Shown: in pieces, positions 9,086-17,761 of the stretch | How positions within the stretch are numbered: the first letter of the stretch is position 1 | Layout: every line of letters begins with the position of its first letter | Source: Caulobacter sp. | GTDB taxonomy: Bacteria; Pseudomonadota; Alphaproteobacteria; Caulobacterales; Caulobacteraceae | NCBI GenBank assembly: GCA_017745235.1 | Contig: JAGHZU010000006.1 | Span: 124,001 to 188,000, forward strand | Direction: 5' to 3' | DNA length: 64,000 bases | Notes under the pieces: generated by a model | Databases searched by the model: none | The model's input: only the letters and a program-made list of their open reading frames with translations | What the model was told of the DNA's origin: nothing | Translations under genes and position numbers: made by a program

Positions 9086-9583
9086 ATGGAGTCACGTCGA
9101 AAGGCGGGGCGTGCAGCTGCGCGCCTTCACGAACCTTCTAGGCGAGCAATCATAGTTGGCAGCTCTGCTGCTTGCGCGACTGTGGCTAACCCAGCGCCCC
9201 ATGAGTCAACCGAGCCCTCGATCAACATCTGTCGTCGGTGGCTGACCATCGACGCGGAGCAGCGGCGGCTTCAGTTAGAATGGGGCGCGCTGGAAGGCTG
9301 GCTGATCACCCACCGCAGTTGGTACAAAATCACGCCCGCTCAGCAGGCCGAAATCCCCGAAGGCGCTAGGCTCTCTGAAATCGACGCACGGCTCGATGTG
9401 CTGGAGGTCGAGGGACACGCCCTCCTCAAGGCCATGCGGCCAAGGCCAGCCAAGAGCGTCGAGGCCATCATCGCCAACCTGTCATTGGCGGCGCGCCTGA
9501 TCTTCGTGGAAGACCACCCCGAAGCGCATGGCTTGATCACGCGCGCCGTCCGCGACCTCACCGCCTTCTCCGGTGGAAATTGA
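9086..9583 (+). CDS. Hypothetical protein with twin-arginine-like N-terminus (paralog of 10372..10866)
   Basis: ORF 9038..9583; start moved to in-frame ATG 9086 because the annotated start lies within the palindromic operator. Confidence 0.55.
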   Translation: MESRRKAGRAAARLHEPSRRAIIVGSSAACATVANPAPHESTEPSINICRRWLTIDAEQRRLQLEWGALEGWLITHRSWYKITPAQQAEIPEGARLSEIDARLDVLEVEGHALLKAMRPRPAKSVEAIIANLSLAARLIFVEDHPEAHGLITRAVRDLTAFSGGN

Positions 9584-10041
9584 CCCGCCGCGTCCCGCGA
9601 CGACGGGACGGCGCCGACCGCCCACTGGCGGCGACGTTTCTCCGTAACGCCGCCGGCTTCCACCACGGCGCCGAGGCGGTGCTGGCGCGACACCACGAAG
9701 GCGCCCGCTACTTCCTGGCCATTGCCATCGAACTGGCGCTGAAGGCTTACCTGCTCGACCGAGGGATCAGCGACGACTGGAACCGCGTCTATCTCAGGCA
9801 CGATCTCGTCAAGGCGCTCCGGTACGCGAGGCGTGCCGGCTTCACCGACGCTCTCACCAAGCTCCCCGAACTGGCCGCACTTCTGAGCCCCTACTACAAG
9901 GTCCACGCCATCTCGGAGATGTCGCCGGAAGCCATCGCGTCGGTCTGCTGGACCGAGGCCTGCACAACGGTCCGCGACCTGATCGGCGCTGTTGCCGAGG
10001 CTGCCAGGCGGCGCGTTTCCAGCGATGAGGGCGCAGCGTGA
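9580..10041 (+). CDS. HEPN-like domain protein
   Basis: GARYFLAIAIELALKAYLLDRG....RHDLVKALRYARRAG resembles HEPN helices with R..H motif; TTG start overlaps preceding TGA. Confidence 0.5.
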   Translation: MTRRVPRRRDGADRPLAATFLRNAAGFHHGAEAVLARHHEGARYFLAIAIELALKAYLLDRGISDDWNRVYLRHDLVKALRYARRAGFTDALTKLPELAALLSPYYKVHAISEMSPEAIASVCWTEACTTVRDLIGAVAEAARRRVSSDEGAA

Positions 10042-10379
10042 TGACTCGTCTTCGCGTGCCTTGGCCGCTTGCCGTTAGCCAATGGTGGCGATGGCGACAT
10101 CCTATGCTCTGGCGGGGCCGGACCTTCGATCCGCACAACAACCAGCAGGTCATGTCCTACGCGGTCTTGCGCCTTCGCCGAGAAGCGCGAGACGTCTTCC
10201 TCCTCAATCATATCAAGTCGCTCGACTACGCGCTGATCGCCCGCCATCTCAGTCTTTCCATCGCCGACGTTCAGGCGCACTTGGCCGACGCGCTCTACGA
10301 GATCTCGCGCACGGTCGACCTGATCGAGCGCGTCCGCCCCAATCCAAAACCCTCTGAAGCGGAGCATCCCAATGTCTGA
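10038..10379 (+). CDS. Small protein with sigma-70 region 4-like HTH
   Basis: ARDVFLLNHIKSLDYALIARHLSLSIADVQAHLADALYEISR; GTG start overlaps preceding TGA; no region 2. Confidence 0.55.
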   Translation: MMTRLRVPWPLAVSQWWRWRHPMLWRGRTFDPHNNQQVMSYAVLRLRREARDVFLLNHIKSLDYALIARHLSLSIADVQAHLADALYEISRTVDLIERVRPNPKPSEAEHPNV

Positions 10380-10866
10380 CGACAAGGGGCCATTCGCCAT
10401 GTCCCGGCGTGTCGTGATCGGAGCCGCCAGCGCTGCGCCTGTGGTCGCTGGGGCTGGGGCTGGGGCACTGCCAGATCCGGCCATCGCCCGGTGCGCAGAG
10501 TGGATGGCGCTCGACGCGGAGATCGATCGCCTGGGCCTCCGCTGGTCGGACTTGGAAACCATCTTGGTGCGGGAAAAGCGCTGGGAGCAGATGACGCCCG
10601 ACGAGCGGGTCGCGTTATCGCCGACGCAGGAAATGGACGCGATCGACGAGCAGCTTGAGCCGCTGTTCGAGCAGAGGGAGGCGTGGCTAGAAGCTCTTCC
10701 TGCTGTGCGCGCCAGCGACACGTACGGAGTCGTCGCCAAGCTGGAAGTGGCGCTGCGCGTCATGGTCCACCAACAAGGCGACGGCTACGACCTCTTCAAG
10801 GCGACGATGGAGGAATTGCGCATCGCGCGCTGTCCAAACTGCGGGGCGCCCGTTTGCAAGCGCTAG
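10372..10866 (+). CDS. Hypothetical protein with twin-arginine-like N-terminus
   Basis: MSRRVVIGAASAAPVVAGAGAG leader; body similar to the 9086..9583 product. Confidence 0.55.
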   Translation: MSDDKGPFAMSRRVVIGAASAAPVVAGAGAGALPDPAIARCAEWMALDAEIDRLGLRWSDLETILVREKRWEQMTPDERVALSPTQEMDAIDEQLEPLFEQREAWLEALPAVRASDTYGVVAKLEVALRVMVHQQGDGYDLFKATMEELRIARCPNCGAPVCKR

Positions 10867-10961
10867 CCGCCCCCCCTCCGGCAACCGCCTTACCCACCCC
10901 AACCGGCGGGAGCCAGGACCGGAACGGTCGGTGCTCGCCCTGGAGCGCTTGGACAGCCTCT

Positions 10962-11054
10962 GCCGGGCGGGATGGCGCGGGTCAAGGGCGGCTTCGCCGT
11001 CGCTCCGCGACGCGCCCGCCGGGCGCGCCCTTGACGCGCGCCAGCCCGTCCGGC
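10962..11054. repeat. Large imperfect inverted repeat (29-nt arms, 26/29 matching, 35-nt loop)
   Basis: Left arm GCCGGGCGGGATGGCGCGGGTCAAGGGCG (10962-10990), right arm CGCCCTTGACGCGCGCCAGCCCGTCCGGC (11026-11054). Confidence 0.8.
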
Positions 11055-11156
11055 CCTTGTTCCACCAAGCGATCCAGGGCGTCTTGTCTCCGAGCGAAGG
11101 TCGGCGACGGCTGCAAGCTCAGCGCCCGGCCGGATAGGTCCGGCCAGGCGGTCTCG

Positions 11157-11405
11157 TCAGCGCACGCGCTTGAAGCGGACACGCTCCTTGCCAGCGATGA
11201 GAAAGGCGTCGTAGCCGGCGTCGCCCCAGGCCTTGCGCTGCACGTGACTCGTGTAGGGATCGGTGGTGTTGGCCCACCATTGCTGACGGGCCGCGCTCTT
11301 GGGAAGCATGGCGCCGAGGATGCGCTCGATCTCGGCGAAGGTCAGTTCGAGTTCGTCTTGACGCTGGCGACGCAAATGACCCGACAGGGGATCGTATTTT
11401 GACAT
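11157..11405 (-). CDS. DUF7662-like small protein
   Basis: MSKYDPLSGHLRRQRQDELELTFAEIERILGAMLPKSAARQQWWANTTD...QRKAWGDAGYDA; start trimmed from ORF 11157..11702. Confidence 0.65.
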   Translation of the reverse strand: MSKYDPLSGHLRRQRQDELELTFAEIERILGAMLPKSAARQQWWANTTDPYTSHVQRKAWGDAGYDAFLIAGKERVRFKRVR

Positions 11406-11549
11406 TCCGCAGTATCGCCGATTGGTCCGGACACGTCGAATCCGCACGCGACTAGCGCGAGTGGAGAACGACCTTGAAAAGCCACGCTTCGGGGCGTTTC
11501 TGCGCCCCAAGCACTTTCCCGGATCGGCGGCGCTGCCGGCGAACCGACC

Positions 11550-11990
11550 ATGGAGACTTTCGTGACCGATACCTCTGAAGCCCGCACGCTCAATGTCGTC
11601 GATCTTCACGTCGGAGGCCGCGTGCGCATGCGCCGCAAGTTGCTGAACATCACCCAGGAGCAGCTTGCCGACGCGCTGAAGCTCACCTTCCAGCAGGTTC
11701 AAAAGTACGAACGCGGCGCCAACCGCGTCAGCGCCAGTAAGCTCTACGAAATCGCCAAGACGCTTCAGGTCCCCGTGTCATTCTTCTTCGACGGTCTGGC
11801 TGACCCGATGACCAACGAGGTCGATGAGGCCGGCGCCGCTGCCGAGCGCGTCGTCACTGAGTTCCTCAACACGCCCGAAGGCCTGGAACTAGCCGAAATG
11901 TTCCCGAAGATCGGCCGGGGCCGCGTCCGTCGGCAGGTCCTCGACCTCGTCCGCGCCATGGCCGACGATGAGAGCGCCGACAAGGCCTGA
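11550..11990 (+). CDS. XRE family transcriptional regulator
   Basis: GGRVRMRRKLLNITQEQLADALKLTFQQVQKYERGANRVSASKLYEIAKTLQVPVSFFFDG. Confidence 0.9.
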   Translation: METFVTDTSEARTLNVVDLHVGGRVRMRRKLLNITQEQLADALKLTFQQVQKYERGANRVSASKLYEIAKTLQVPVSFFFDGLADPMTNEVDEAGAAAERVVTEFLNTPEGLELAEMFPKIGRGRVRRQVLDLVRAMADDESADKA

Positions 11991-11997
11991 CGATCTC

Positions 11998-12405
11998 TCA
12001 GCGGATCTCAGACGCGGATTGAGCCTCCGCGTCGAACGCCCGCTTTCCGCCGCGCCGCCACAGCGCCAGGCTATGCTCGGCGTCGTCGGCCTTCAGCATC
12101 GAGGCCAGGAACGTAAACGCGCCATAGAGCGCGGCGCGATCATCGCCGGTCAGCTCGACGAGACCTGACTTCTGCACTAGGCCGCCCAACTCGATCAGGT
12201 GGCGGGTGCGCTCGCGCCGCTTCACCACCCAGGCCCGCGTATCGAGCCTGGCCCGCTGCGCGTCCAGACGATGGCGCGCAGCAGTGGCCCTGCGCTCGGC
12301 ATCATTGGTCGCCGCCAGCGCTTGGCGGAGCGCCAACCTTGTCGCCGCGAAAGAACCCCGCGCCGCGCTTCCGCCAGCCTTCCTTGCGAGCGACGTTCCC
12401 AGCAT
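11998..12405 (-). CDS. traD: Conjugal transfer protein TraD (Ti-type)
   Basis: VVKRRERTRHLIELGGLVQKSGLVELTGDDRAALYGAFTFLA; start uncertain. Confidence 0.7.
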   Translation of the reverse strand: MLGTSLARKAGGSAARGSFAATRLALRQALAATNDAERRATAARHRLDAQRARLDTRAWVVKRRERTRHLIELGGLVQKSGLVELTGDDRAALYGAFTFLASMLKADDAEHSLALWRRGGKRAFDAEAQSASEIR

Positions 12406-12568
12406 CGGCCAGATCCAGCAGGCCGCCAGCCAGGATGTCGATGTCCAGCGCGTCGGCGCCGGTGGCGATGACCAGCTCGCCAAGCTGTTTGACCTTTCTC
12501 TCCTTTAGCGTCTTGGCCTTGTCTTCGAGGCTCTTCAGCTCGGCGTCGAAGTCTCGTGGTTTGCGCAT
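12302..12568 (-). CDS. traC: Conjugal transfer protein TraC-like (Ti-type)
   Basis: MRKPRDFDAELKSLEDKAKTLKERKVKQLGELVIATGADALDIDILAGGLLDLAD...KEGWRKRGAGFFR. Confidence 0.7.
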   Translation of the reverse strand: MRKPRDFDAELKSLEDKAKTLKERKVKQLGELVIATGADALDIDILAGGLLDLADAGNVARKEGWRKRGAGFFRGDKVGAPPSAGGDQ

Positions 12569-12681
12569 CCCAAGTCTCCGGGTTTGGATGATGCGCCAAG
12601 CGTAAAACAGACGGTCCGGGAATGCTGTAAGGTCGCCGGAACACACTGGGACGGTCCGATCCCTTCCGAGATTCTAATCTT

Positions 12682-12720
12682 GGAGGGCGCGCTTATACGT
12701 CGTGCCGACGTGCGCTCAGG
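12682..12720. other. oriT: Putative origin of transfer (oriT), RSF1010/pTi-type nic region plus inverted repeat
   Basis: GGAGGGCGCGCTTATACGTCG followed by ACGTCG-TGC-CGACGT hairpin (12697-12711), between divergent traCD and traA. Confidence 0.75.
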
Positions 12721-12740
12721 GGCGTAGGTGGTCTGTCGCC

Positions 12741-15614
12741 ATGGCGATCTACCACTTCAGCGTCAAAGTCATCAGCCGCGCCACCGGGGCCAGCGCCGTC
12801 GCCTCGGCCGCTTATCGCTCCGCCAGCCGGCTGCACGACGAGCGGTTGGACCGCGACCACGACTTCACCAACAAGAGCGGCGTCGTCCACTCGGAGATCA
12901 TGCTGCCGGAGGACGCGCCCGCGCAGCTCGCCGACCGGGCCACGCTGTGGAACACCGTCGAGGCCGGCGAAAAGCGCAAGGACGCCCAGCTCTCCCGCGA
13001 GGTCGAGTTCGCCATTCCCCGCGAGATGGACCAGGCACAGGGCGTCGAACTGGCCCGCGACTTCGTCCAGCGCGAAATGGTCGATCGCGGCATGGTCGCG
13101 GATCTCAATGTGCATTGGGACATCGGCGAAGATGGTCTGGCCAAGCCCCACGCCCACGTCATGCTGTCGATGCGGGAAGTTAGCGAAGAGGGCTTCGGCG
13201 CCAAGGTCCGCGACTGGAACCGCACCGAGCTGGTCGAGCATTGGCGCGAGGCCTGGGCTGATCACGTCAATGAGCGGCTGGCGCAACTCGATATCGACGC
13301 GCGGATCGACTGCCGCAGCCTGGAAGACCAGGGCATTGACCTGGAGCCGCAGCACAAGATCGGCCCGGCGGCTGGGCGCATGGCCGGCGAAGGCGTCGAG
13401 ACCGAGCGGCTGGAAGATCATCACCGCATCGCCCGCGAGAACGGCGAGAAGATCATCGCCGATCCGCGCATCGCGCTGGACGCCATCACCCACCACCAGG
13501 CGACCTTCACCCGCTACGACCTGGCGAAGTTCATCCACCGCCATTCGGACGGCAAGGAGCAGTTCGACCGGGCGATGAGCGCGGTGCAGGCCTCGCCCGA
13601 GATGGTGGCGCTGGGCCAGGACGGGCGCGGCCAGGACCGCTTCACCAGCCGCGACATGATCGCCGTCGAGGACCGGCTGCATCACGCCAGCGAGGTGATG
13701 GCGCAGCGCCGGGCGCACGGCGTCAGTGAGCTTGAACAACGGCGGGCATTGGCGCGCGCCGAGCAACGCGGCCTTGTTCTCTCCGGCGAGCAGCAGGTGG
13801 CGTTCGAGCATGTCACCGAGGGGCGGGATCTTGGCGTCGTCGTCGGCTATGCCGGCACGGGTAAGTCGGCGCTTCTGGGTGTCGCTCGCGAGGCTTGGGA
13901 GGACGCCGGCTATCGCGTCCAGGGCCTGGCGCTGTCGGGCATCGCCGCCGAGAACCTGGAGAGCGGATCGGGCATCGCCTCTCGCACCATCGCCAGCTTG
14001 GAACACCAATGGGCGAAAGACCGCGAGCTGCTGGATGCGCGCGACGTGCTGGTGATCGACGAGGCCGGCATGATCGGCTCGCGGCAGATGGAGCGGCTGT
14101 TGTCGGCCGCCGAGAAGGCCGGGGCCAAGGTGGTGCTGGTCGGCGATCCCGAGCAGCTCCAGGCCATTGAGGCCGGCGCGGCGTTCCGGTCGATCGCTGA
14201 GCGTCATTCCCACGTCGAGATCACCCAGGTTCGACGGCAGCATGAGGACTGGCAGCGCGACGCCACGCGGCATCTGGCGACTGGTCGGACGGGCGAGGCG
14301 CTGGCGGCGTACGAGGCGCGCGGCATGGTCCACGTCGCCGAGACCCGCGACCAGGCACGCGAGAATCTGGTCGAGCGCTGGGATCGTGAGCGCGTGGCCG
14401 AGCCCGGCAGAAGCCGGATCATCCTCACCCACACCAATGACGAGGTGCGCGAGCTGAATCTGACTGCCCGCGAGCGGCTGCGCCAGGCCGGCGTCTTGGG
14501 TGAGGACGTGACGGTGGAGGCCGAGCGCGGCGAGCGTTCGTTCGCGACCGGCGATCGGCTGATGTTCCTGAAGAACGATCGCGGACTGGGCGTGAAGAAC
14601 GGCATGCTCGGCGAGATCGAGCAGGTGTCGCCGACGCAGATGACGGTGCGGCTCGATGCCGGGCGTCCCGACGCGGAGCGCTCGGTCGTCTTCGACCTGA
14701 AAGACTACGCCCAGGTCGATCACGGATATGCCGCCACCATCCACAAGAGCCAGGGCGTCACTGTGGATCGCGCCCATGTGCTGGCGACGCCGGGCATGGA
14801 TCGTCACGGCGCTTACGTCGCCCTCTCTCGCCATCGCCACAGCGTGCAGATCCACTATGGGCGCGACGAGTTCGAGGATCTCGGCAAGCTGACGCGCGTG
14901 CTGTCGCGTGAGCGGGCCAAGGACATGGCCAGCGACTTCGCCGAGCGGCGTGACATCCACGTGCCGTGGTCGATGCGGGCGAAGCAACCGCCGCAGCGTC
15001 GGCGCGGGATGTTCGACGGGTTCAAGCCTGCAAGCCCGACGCGGCAGCCGGAGGCGCCCACGCGGGAGGTCGCTCAGCTCGACCAGCACCGCGCAATGGA
15101 GCGCCACGCGCGCGCCGCGGCCGATGTTATGCGGATGAACGACCGCGGCTTGCCGGTGCTCGCCCACCAGCGGCGAGCGTTGGAGGAGGCGCGCGAGGGT
15201 CTGGGGAGGATCGGTCCGCATGCGGTCAAGGATCTGGAGCGGGCATATGTCCGCGAGCCCAGCCTAGCCACTGAGACGGCTTCTGGCCGAACGCGGCGGG
15301 CAATCAGAGTCCTTCAGCTTGAAGCGGAGGTTCGGGCCGATCCACGCCTTCGGGCCGATCGCTTCGTCCAGCGCTGGCAGGGCCTGGAGCGGCAGCGATC
15401 AACCCTGCACCGCGAGGGCGATATGACCGGAGCCCGCCAGGTCAAGGATCGCATGGGCGCCATGGCCAAGGGCCTGGAGCGAGACCCGCAGGTGGAGTCG
15501 CTGCTGCGCGGGCGGCGCTCCGAGCTTGGTCTGCCTTCGAACATGGGACGCAGCGTCGGGCAGGGGCTGACGGAATACCTCGGCATCGGCCGTGGGCGCG
15601 GGCTTGGCATCTAG
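12741..15614 (+). CDS. traA: Ti-type conjugative transfer relaxase TraA (MobA/MobL relaxase + RecD-like helicase)
   Basis: MAIYHFSVKVISRATGASAVASAAYRSASRL; HAHVMLSMR; Walker A GYAGTGKSALL; VIDEAGM; HGYAATIHKSQGVT. Confidence 0.93.
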   Translation: MAIYHFSVKVISRATGASAVASAAYRSASRLHDERLDRDHDFTNKSGVVHSEIMLPEDAPAQLADRATLWNTVEAGEKRKDAQLSREVEFAIPREMDQAQGVELARDFVQREMVDRGMVADLNVHWDIGEDGLAKPHAHVMLSMREVSEEGFGAKVRDWNRTELVEHWREAWADHVNERLAQLDIDARIDCRSLEDQGIDLEPQHKIGPAAGRMAGEGVETERLEDHHRIARENGEKIIADPRIALDAITHHQATFTRYDLAKFIHRHSDGKEQFDRAMSAVQASPEMVALGQDGRGQDRFTSRDMIAVEDRLHHASEVMAQRRAHGVSELEQRRALARAEQRGLVLSGEQQVAFEHVTEGRDLGVVVGYAGTGKSALLGVAREAWEDAGYRVQGLALSGIAAENLESGSGIASRTIASLEHQWAKDRELLDARDVLVIDEAGMIGSRQMERLLSAAEKAGAKVVLVGDPEQLQAIEAGAAFRSIAERHSHVEITQVRRQHEDWQRDATRHLATGRTGEALAAYEARGMVHVAETRDQARENLVERWDRERVAEPGRSRIILTHTNDEVRELNLTARERLRQAGVLGEDVTVEAERGERSFATGDRLMFLKNDRGLGVKNGMLGEIEQVSPTQMTVRLDAGRPDAERSVVFDLKDYAQVDHGYAATIHKSQGVTVDRAHVLATPGMDRHGAYVALSRHRHSVQIHYGRDEFEDLGKLTRVLSRERAKDMASDFAERRDIHVPWSMRAKQPPQRRRGMFDGFKPASPTRQPEAPTREVAQLDQHRAMERHARAAADVMRMNDRGLPVLAHQRRALEEAREGLGRIGPHAVKDLERAYVREPSLATETASGRTRRAIRVLQLEAEVRADPRLRADRFVQRWQGLERQRSTLHREGDMTGARQVKDRMGAMAKGLERDPQVESLLRGRRSELGLPSNMGRSVGQGLTEYLGIGRGRGLGI

Positions 15615-15625
15615 GAGGCAAGGTT

Positions 15626-16282
15626 ATGGAGCAAGGTGGAGGACCGGCAGAGTCGCCCGACGCAGCGGCGGCGTTCGAGGCGCTGCGGCGGGAGGTTGCG
15701 TTGCTGAATGTCGCCGTGGCGGGACTGGCGGCCGAGCGGGCTCCGGCACCGGACTACAGTGAGACGCTGGGCGAGATCGCCAAGGGTGTGTCGGTGGCGG
15801 TTGGGCGGCTTGGTAAGGTGATGGCCAGTCCCGCCTTTGCCCTAAGCCCGGCAGACTTGGCGCGGCAGATCGCGGCGGCGGGCGACGAGATTAGGCGGCA
15901 GGACCGCGCGGCGGTTCAGCAGGCTCAGGAGGCGCTTCAGCGTTCCGCTCGCGATCTCGATGGGTGGATTGATCGTGCGCGGTTGGCCAGCGTGCAGAAC
16001 TGGCGCTTGGTTCAGGCGGCGGCTGTTAGCGTCGTCGCTGGCGCAATTCTCTATGCGAGCGCCTCGGCCATGATTGTCAATGCTGCGCCAGCCGATTGGG
16101 CGTGGCCGGAGAAAAGGGCGGCGCAGGTGTTGCACCGCGATATGTGGTCGGCCGGTGAACGGCTGATGTTTGTCGCCAATCCAGAGCGTCGGAAGCAGCC
16201 CTTAGAGGAACCCAAACGATCTGCGACTCGAGATGCGCACGCCGCTCAAGGCCGCAAGTCGCGCCGGTGTCCCCGCATGTAA
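15626..16282 (+). CDS. DUF6118-like membrane protein
   Basis: ALRREVALLNVAVAGLAAER...YSETLGEIAKGVSVAVGRLGKVMASPA; single TM; downstream of traA. Confidence 0.65.
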   Translation: MEQGGGPAESPDAAAAFEALRREVALLNVAVAGLAAERAPAPDYSETLGEIAKGVSVAVGRLGKVMASPAFALSPADLARQIAAAGDEIRRQDRAAVQQAQEALQRSARDLDGWIDRARLASVQNWRLVQAAAVSVVAGAILYASASAMIVNAAPADWAWPEKRAAQVLHRDMWSAGERLMFVANPERRKQPLEEPKRSATRDAHAAQGRKSRRCPRM

Positions 16283-16353
16283 TGTGCAGTTCGAATCCAC
16301 TGAAGCGGGCCATTGGCCGGCGCTGGGTGCCATCAGAGGCATACTGTTGTAGG

Positions 16354-16545
16354 CTAGGTGCTTAGTCCCGAGGTCAAGTGGACAGGATCGTGCCTGAAGC
16401 GATGCGGCTCTTCGGTCCAAGCTTTTAGGATGGCTTCGTAGGGTGTGAGGCCGCGCAGGGTCTTCAGTCTCTTTGCGAAGTTGTAGGCGGCAAGGAAGGC
16501 GGCGAGGTGATCTTCGAGCTGCCTGTGCGTCTCGGCCGCGACCGA
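16354..16545 (-). pseudogene. IS481-family transposase C-terminal remnant
   Basis: Minus-strand translation THRQLEDHLAAFLAAYNFAKRLKTLRGLTPYEAILKAWTEEPHRFRHDPVHLTSGLST* with native stop; N-terminal part absent. Confidence 0.8.
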
Positions 16546-16692
16546 GGCCTTGGGCTCGCGCTGTGACGCTGCGTTTCGCTCATGGGAAAGGGGACCTGGG
16601 CGGCGCTCACGGTCGTTTTCACGACCGCCGCCGTGCGGGACTAAGGGCGTTTTCGGCTTAATGAAATGTTGAGACCGTGCACTCGCCTGGCG

Positions 16693-17490
16693 TCAGGCGG
16701 CCGCGCGGCCGTGAACGTCACGCAGCTCGTCGCTGATCGCCCGGGCGGCGGCGACCAGATCGTCGGCGTAGCGGCCGGCGGCCTCGTCCATCTTGATGGC
16801 GGACGAGAAGAACACCAGCGTCAGCGCGCCGCAGACCAGGCCGTTCTCGAAGATGGGCGCGGCGATCGACGACGTCTTGCCCGGCGTGGAGGTGAAGCGG
16901 TTCCTGGCGCGCGTCGCATAGCCCGCGTCGCGGATCTCCTCGAACAGGATGCCCGACTGGAACAGCGACAGGGTGTGCGGATCGATTCCAGGCCCGACCT
17001 CGTCGATGCTCTCCAGGATGCCCGCCCGCTCCTCGTCGGTGGCGAACGCCATGTAGGCCCGCCCGGAGGCGCATTCGAGCAAGGGAAAGGTGTCGCCGGG
17101 ATGATAGTTGTTGAAGCTCAGCGACGTCAGGGCATGGGTGCTGTCGCGCACCATCATTGATTGCCCGACGCGGGTGGCGATCAGCATCGGCCACAGGTGC
17201 TTCTTCGTCAGGGCCACGATGTGCGGACGCGCGATCGAGGTGACCCGGCTAAAGTCCTGGTAGCCGCTGGCCAGCGTCTGAACCAGCGCCGTCGGGCGAT
17301 AGTGCTTTCGGGCCGGCTCCCGTTCGATCATGCCCTCGTGCAGCAGGGTCTGCACAATCCGACAGGCGGTCGGATAGGGTACCTTCGACTGGACGGCGAT
17401 ATCCATCATCGATAACGAGCCGGCGCGGTTGATCGCCCGCAGGACGGACAGGCTTCGCGTAACGGACCGAATTGGAACGCCTTTTTCCAT
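16693..17490 (-). CDS. IclR family transcriptional regulator
   Basis: RSVTRSLSVLRAINRAGSLSMMDIAVQSKVPYPTACRIVQTLLHEGMIERE plus IclR effector domain. Confidence 0.93.
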   Translation of the reverse strand: MEKGVPIRSVTRSLSVLRAINRAGSLSMMDIAVQSKVPYPTACRIVQTLLHEGMIEREPARKHYRPTALVQTLASGYQDFSRVTSIARPHIVALTKKHLWPMLIATRVGQSMMVRDSTHALTSLSFNNYHPGDTFPLLECASGRAYMAFATDEERAGILESIDEVGPGIDPHTLSLFQSGILFEEIRDAGYATRARNRFTSTPGKTSSIAAPIFENGLVCGALTLVFFSSAIKMDEAAGRYADDLVAAARAISDELRDVHGRAAA

Positions 17491-17761
17491 TTGGCGAACT
17501 CTCCCCAGAACATTGTTCGAAACTTTGTGCCGGATTCAGCGCGGGCGAACCGCTTAGGTGTTTATGTCCGCCTGGCGATAAAAATAAAACTACAATAGAA
17601 CCCGATGAGAGGTTTTGCTCGCTCAGGAGACCGACTGGCGGCTAAGCGGATTAAGTCGCAGGCGCCCGTCGCGGGCTCTGATACGCCGGGTGACGGTTTC
17701 GAAGGCTCTCCCTATGCTCACACAGCTATTTCCCGTTAGACTCACGAGGGAACTGACGAGC

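Larger units (their letters stand above)
8250..16560. mobile_element. Mobilizable element remnant (MOBQ relaxase, oriT, TraC/TraD, AlpA, IS scar)
   Basis: Clustered conjugal-transfer and phage/plasmid-type regulator genes with oriT-like sequence; no integrase or T4SS seen; boundaries approximate. Confidence 0.6.

Noticed and set aside
10446-10470. Short tandem GGGGCT repeat (CTGGGGCTGGGGCTGGGGC)
   Set aside because: Only about three copies, encodes the Ala/Gly part of a hydrophobic leader; too short to call a functional repeat
12693-15221. 842-aa minus-strand ORF
   Set aside because: Lies antisense to traA; composition is a mirror frame of high-GC coding sequence
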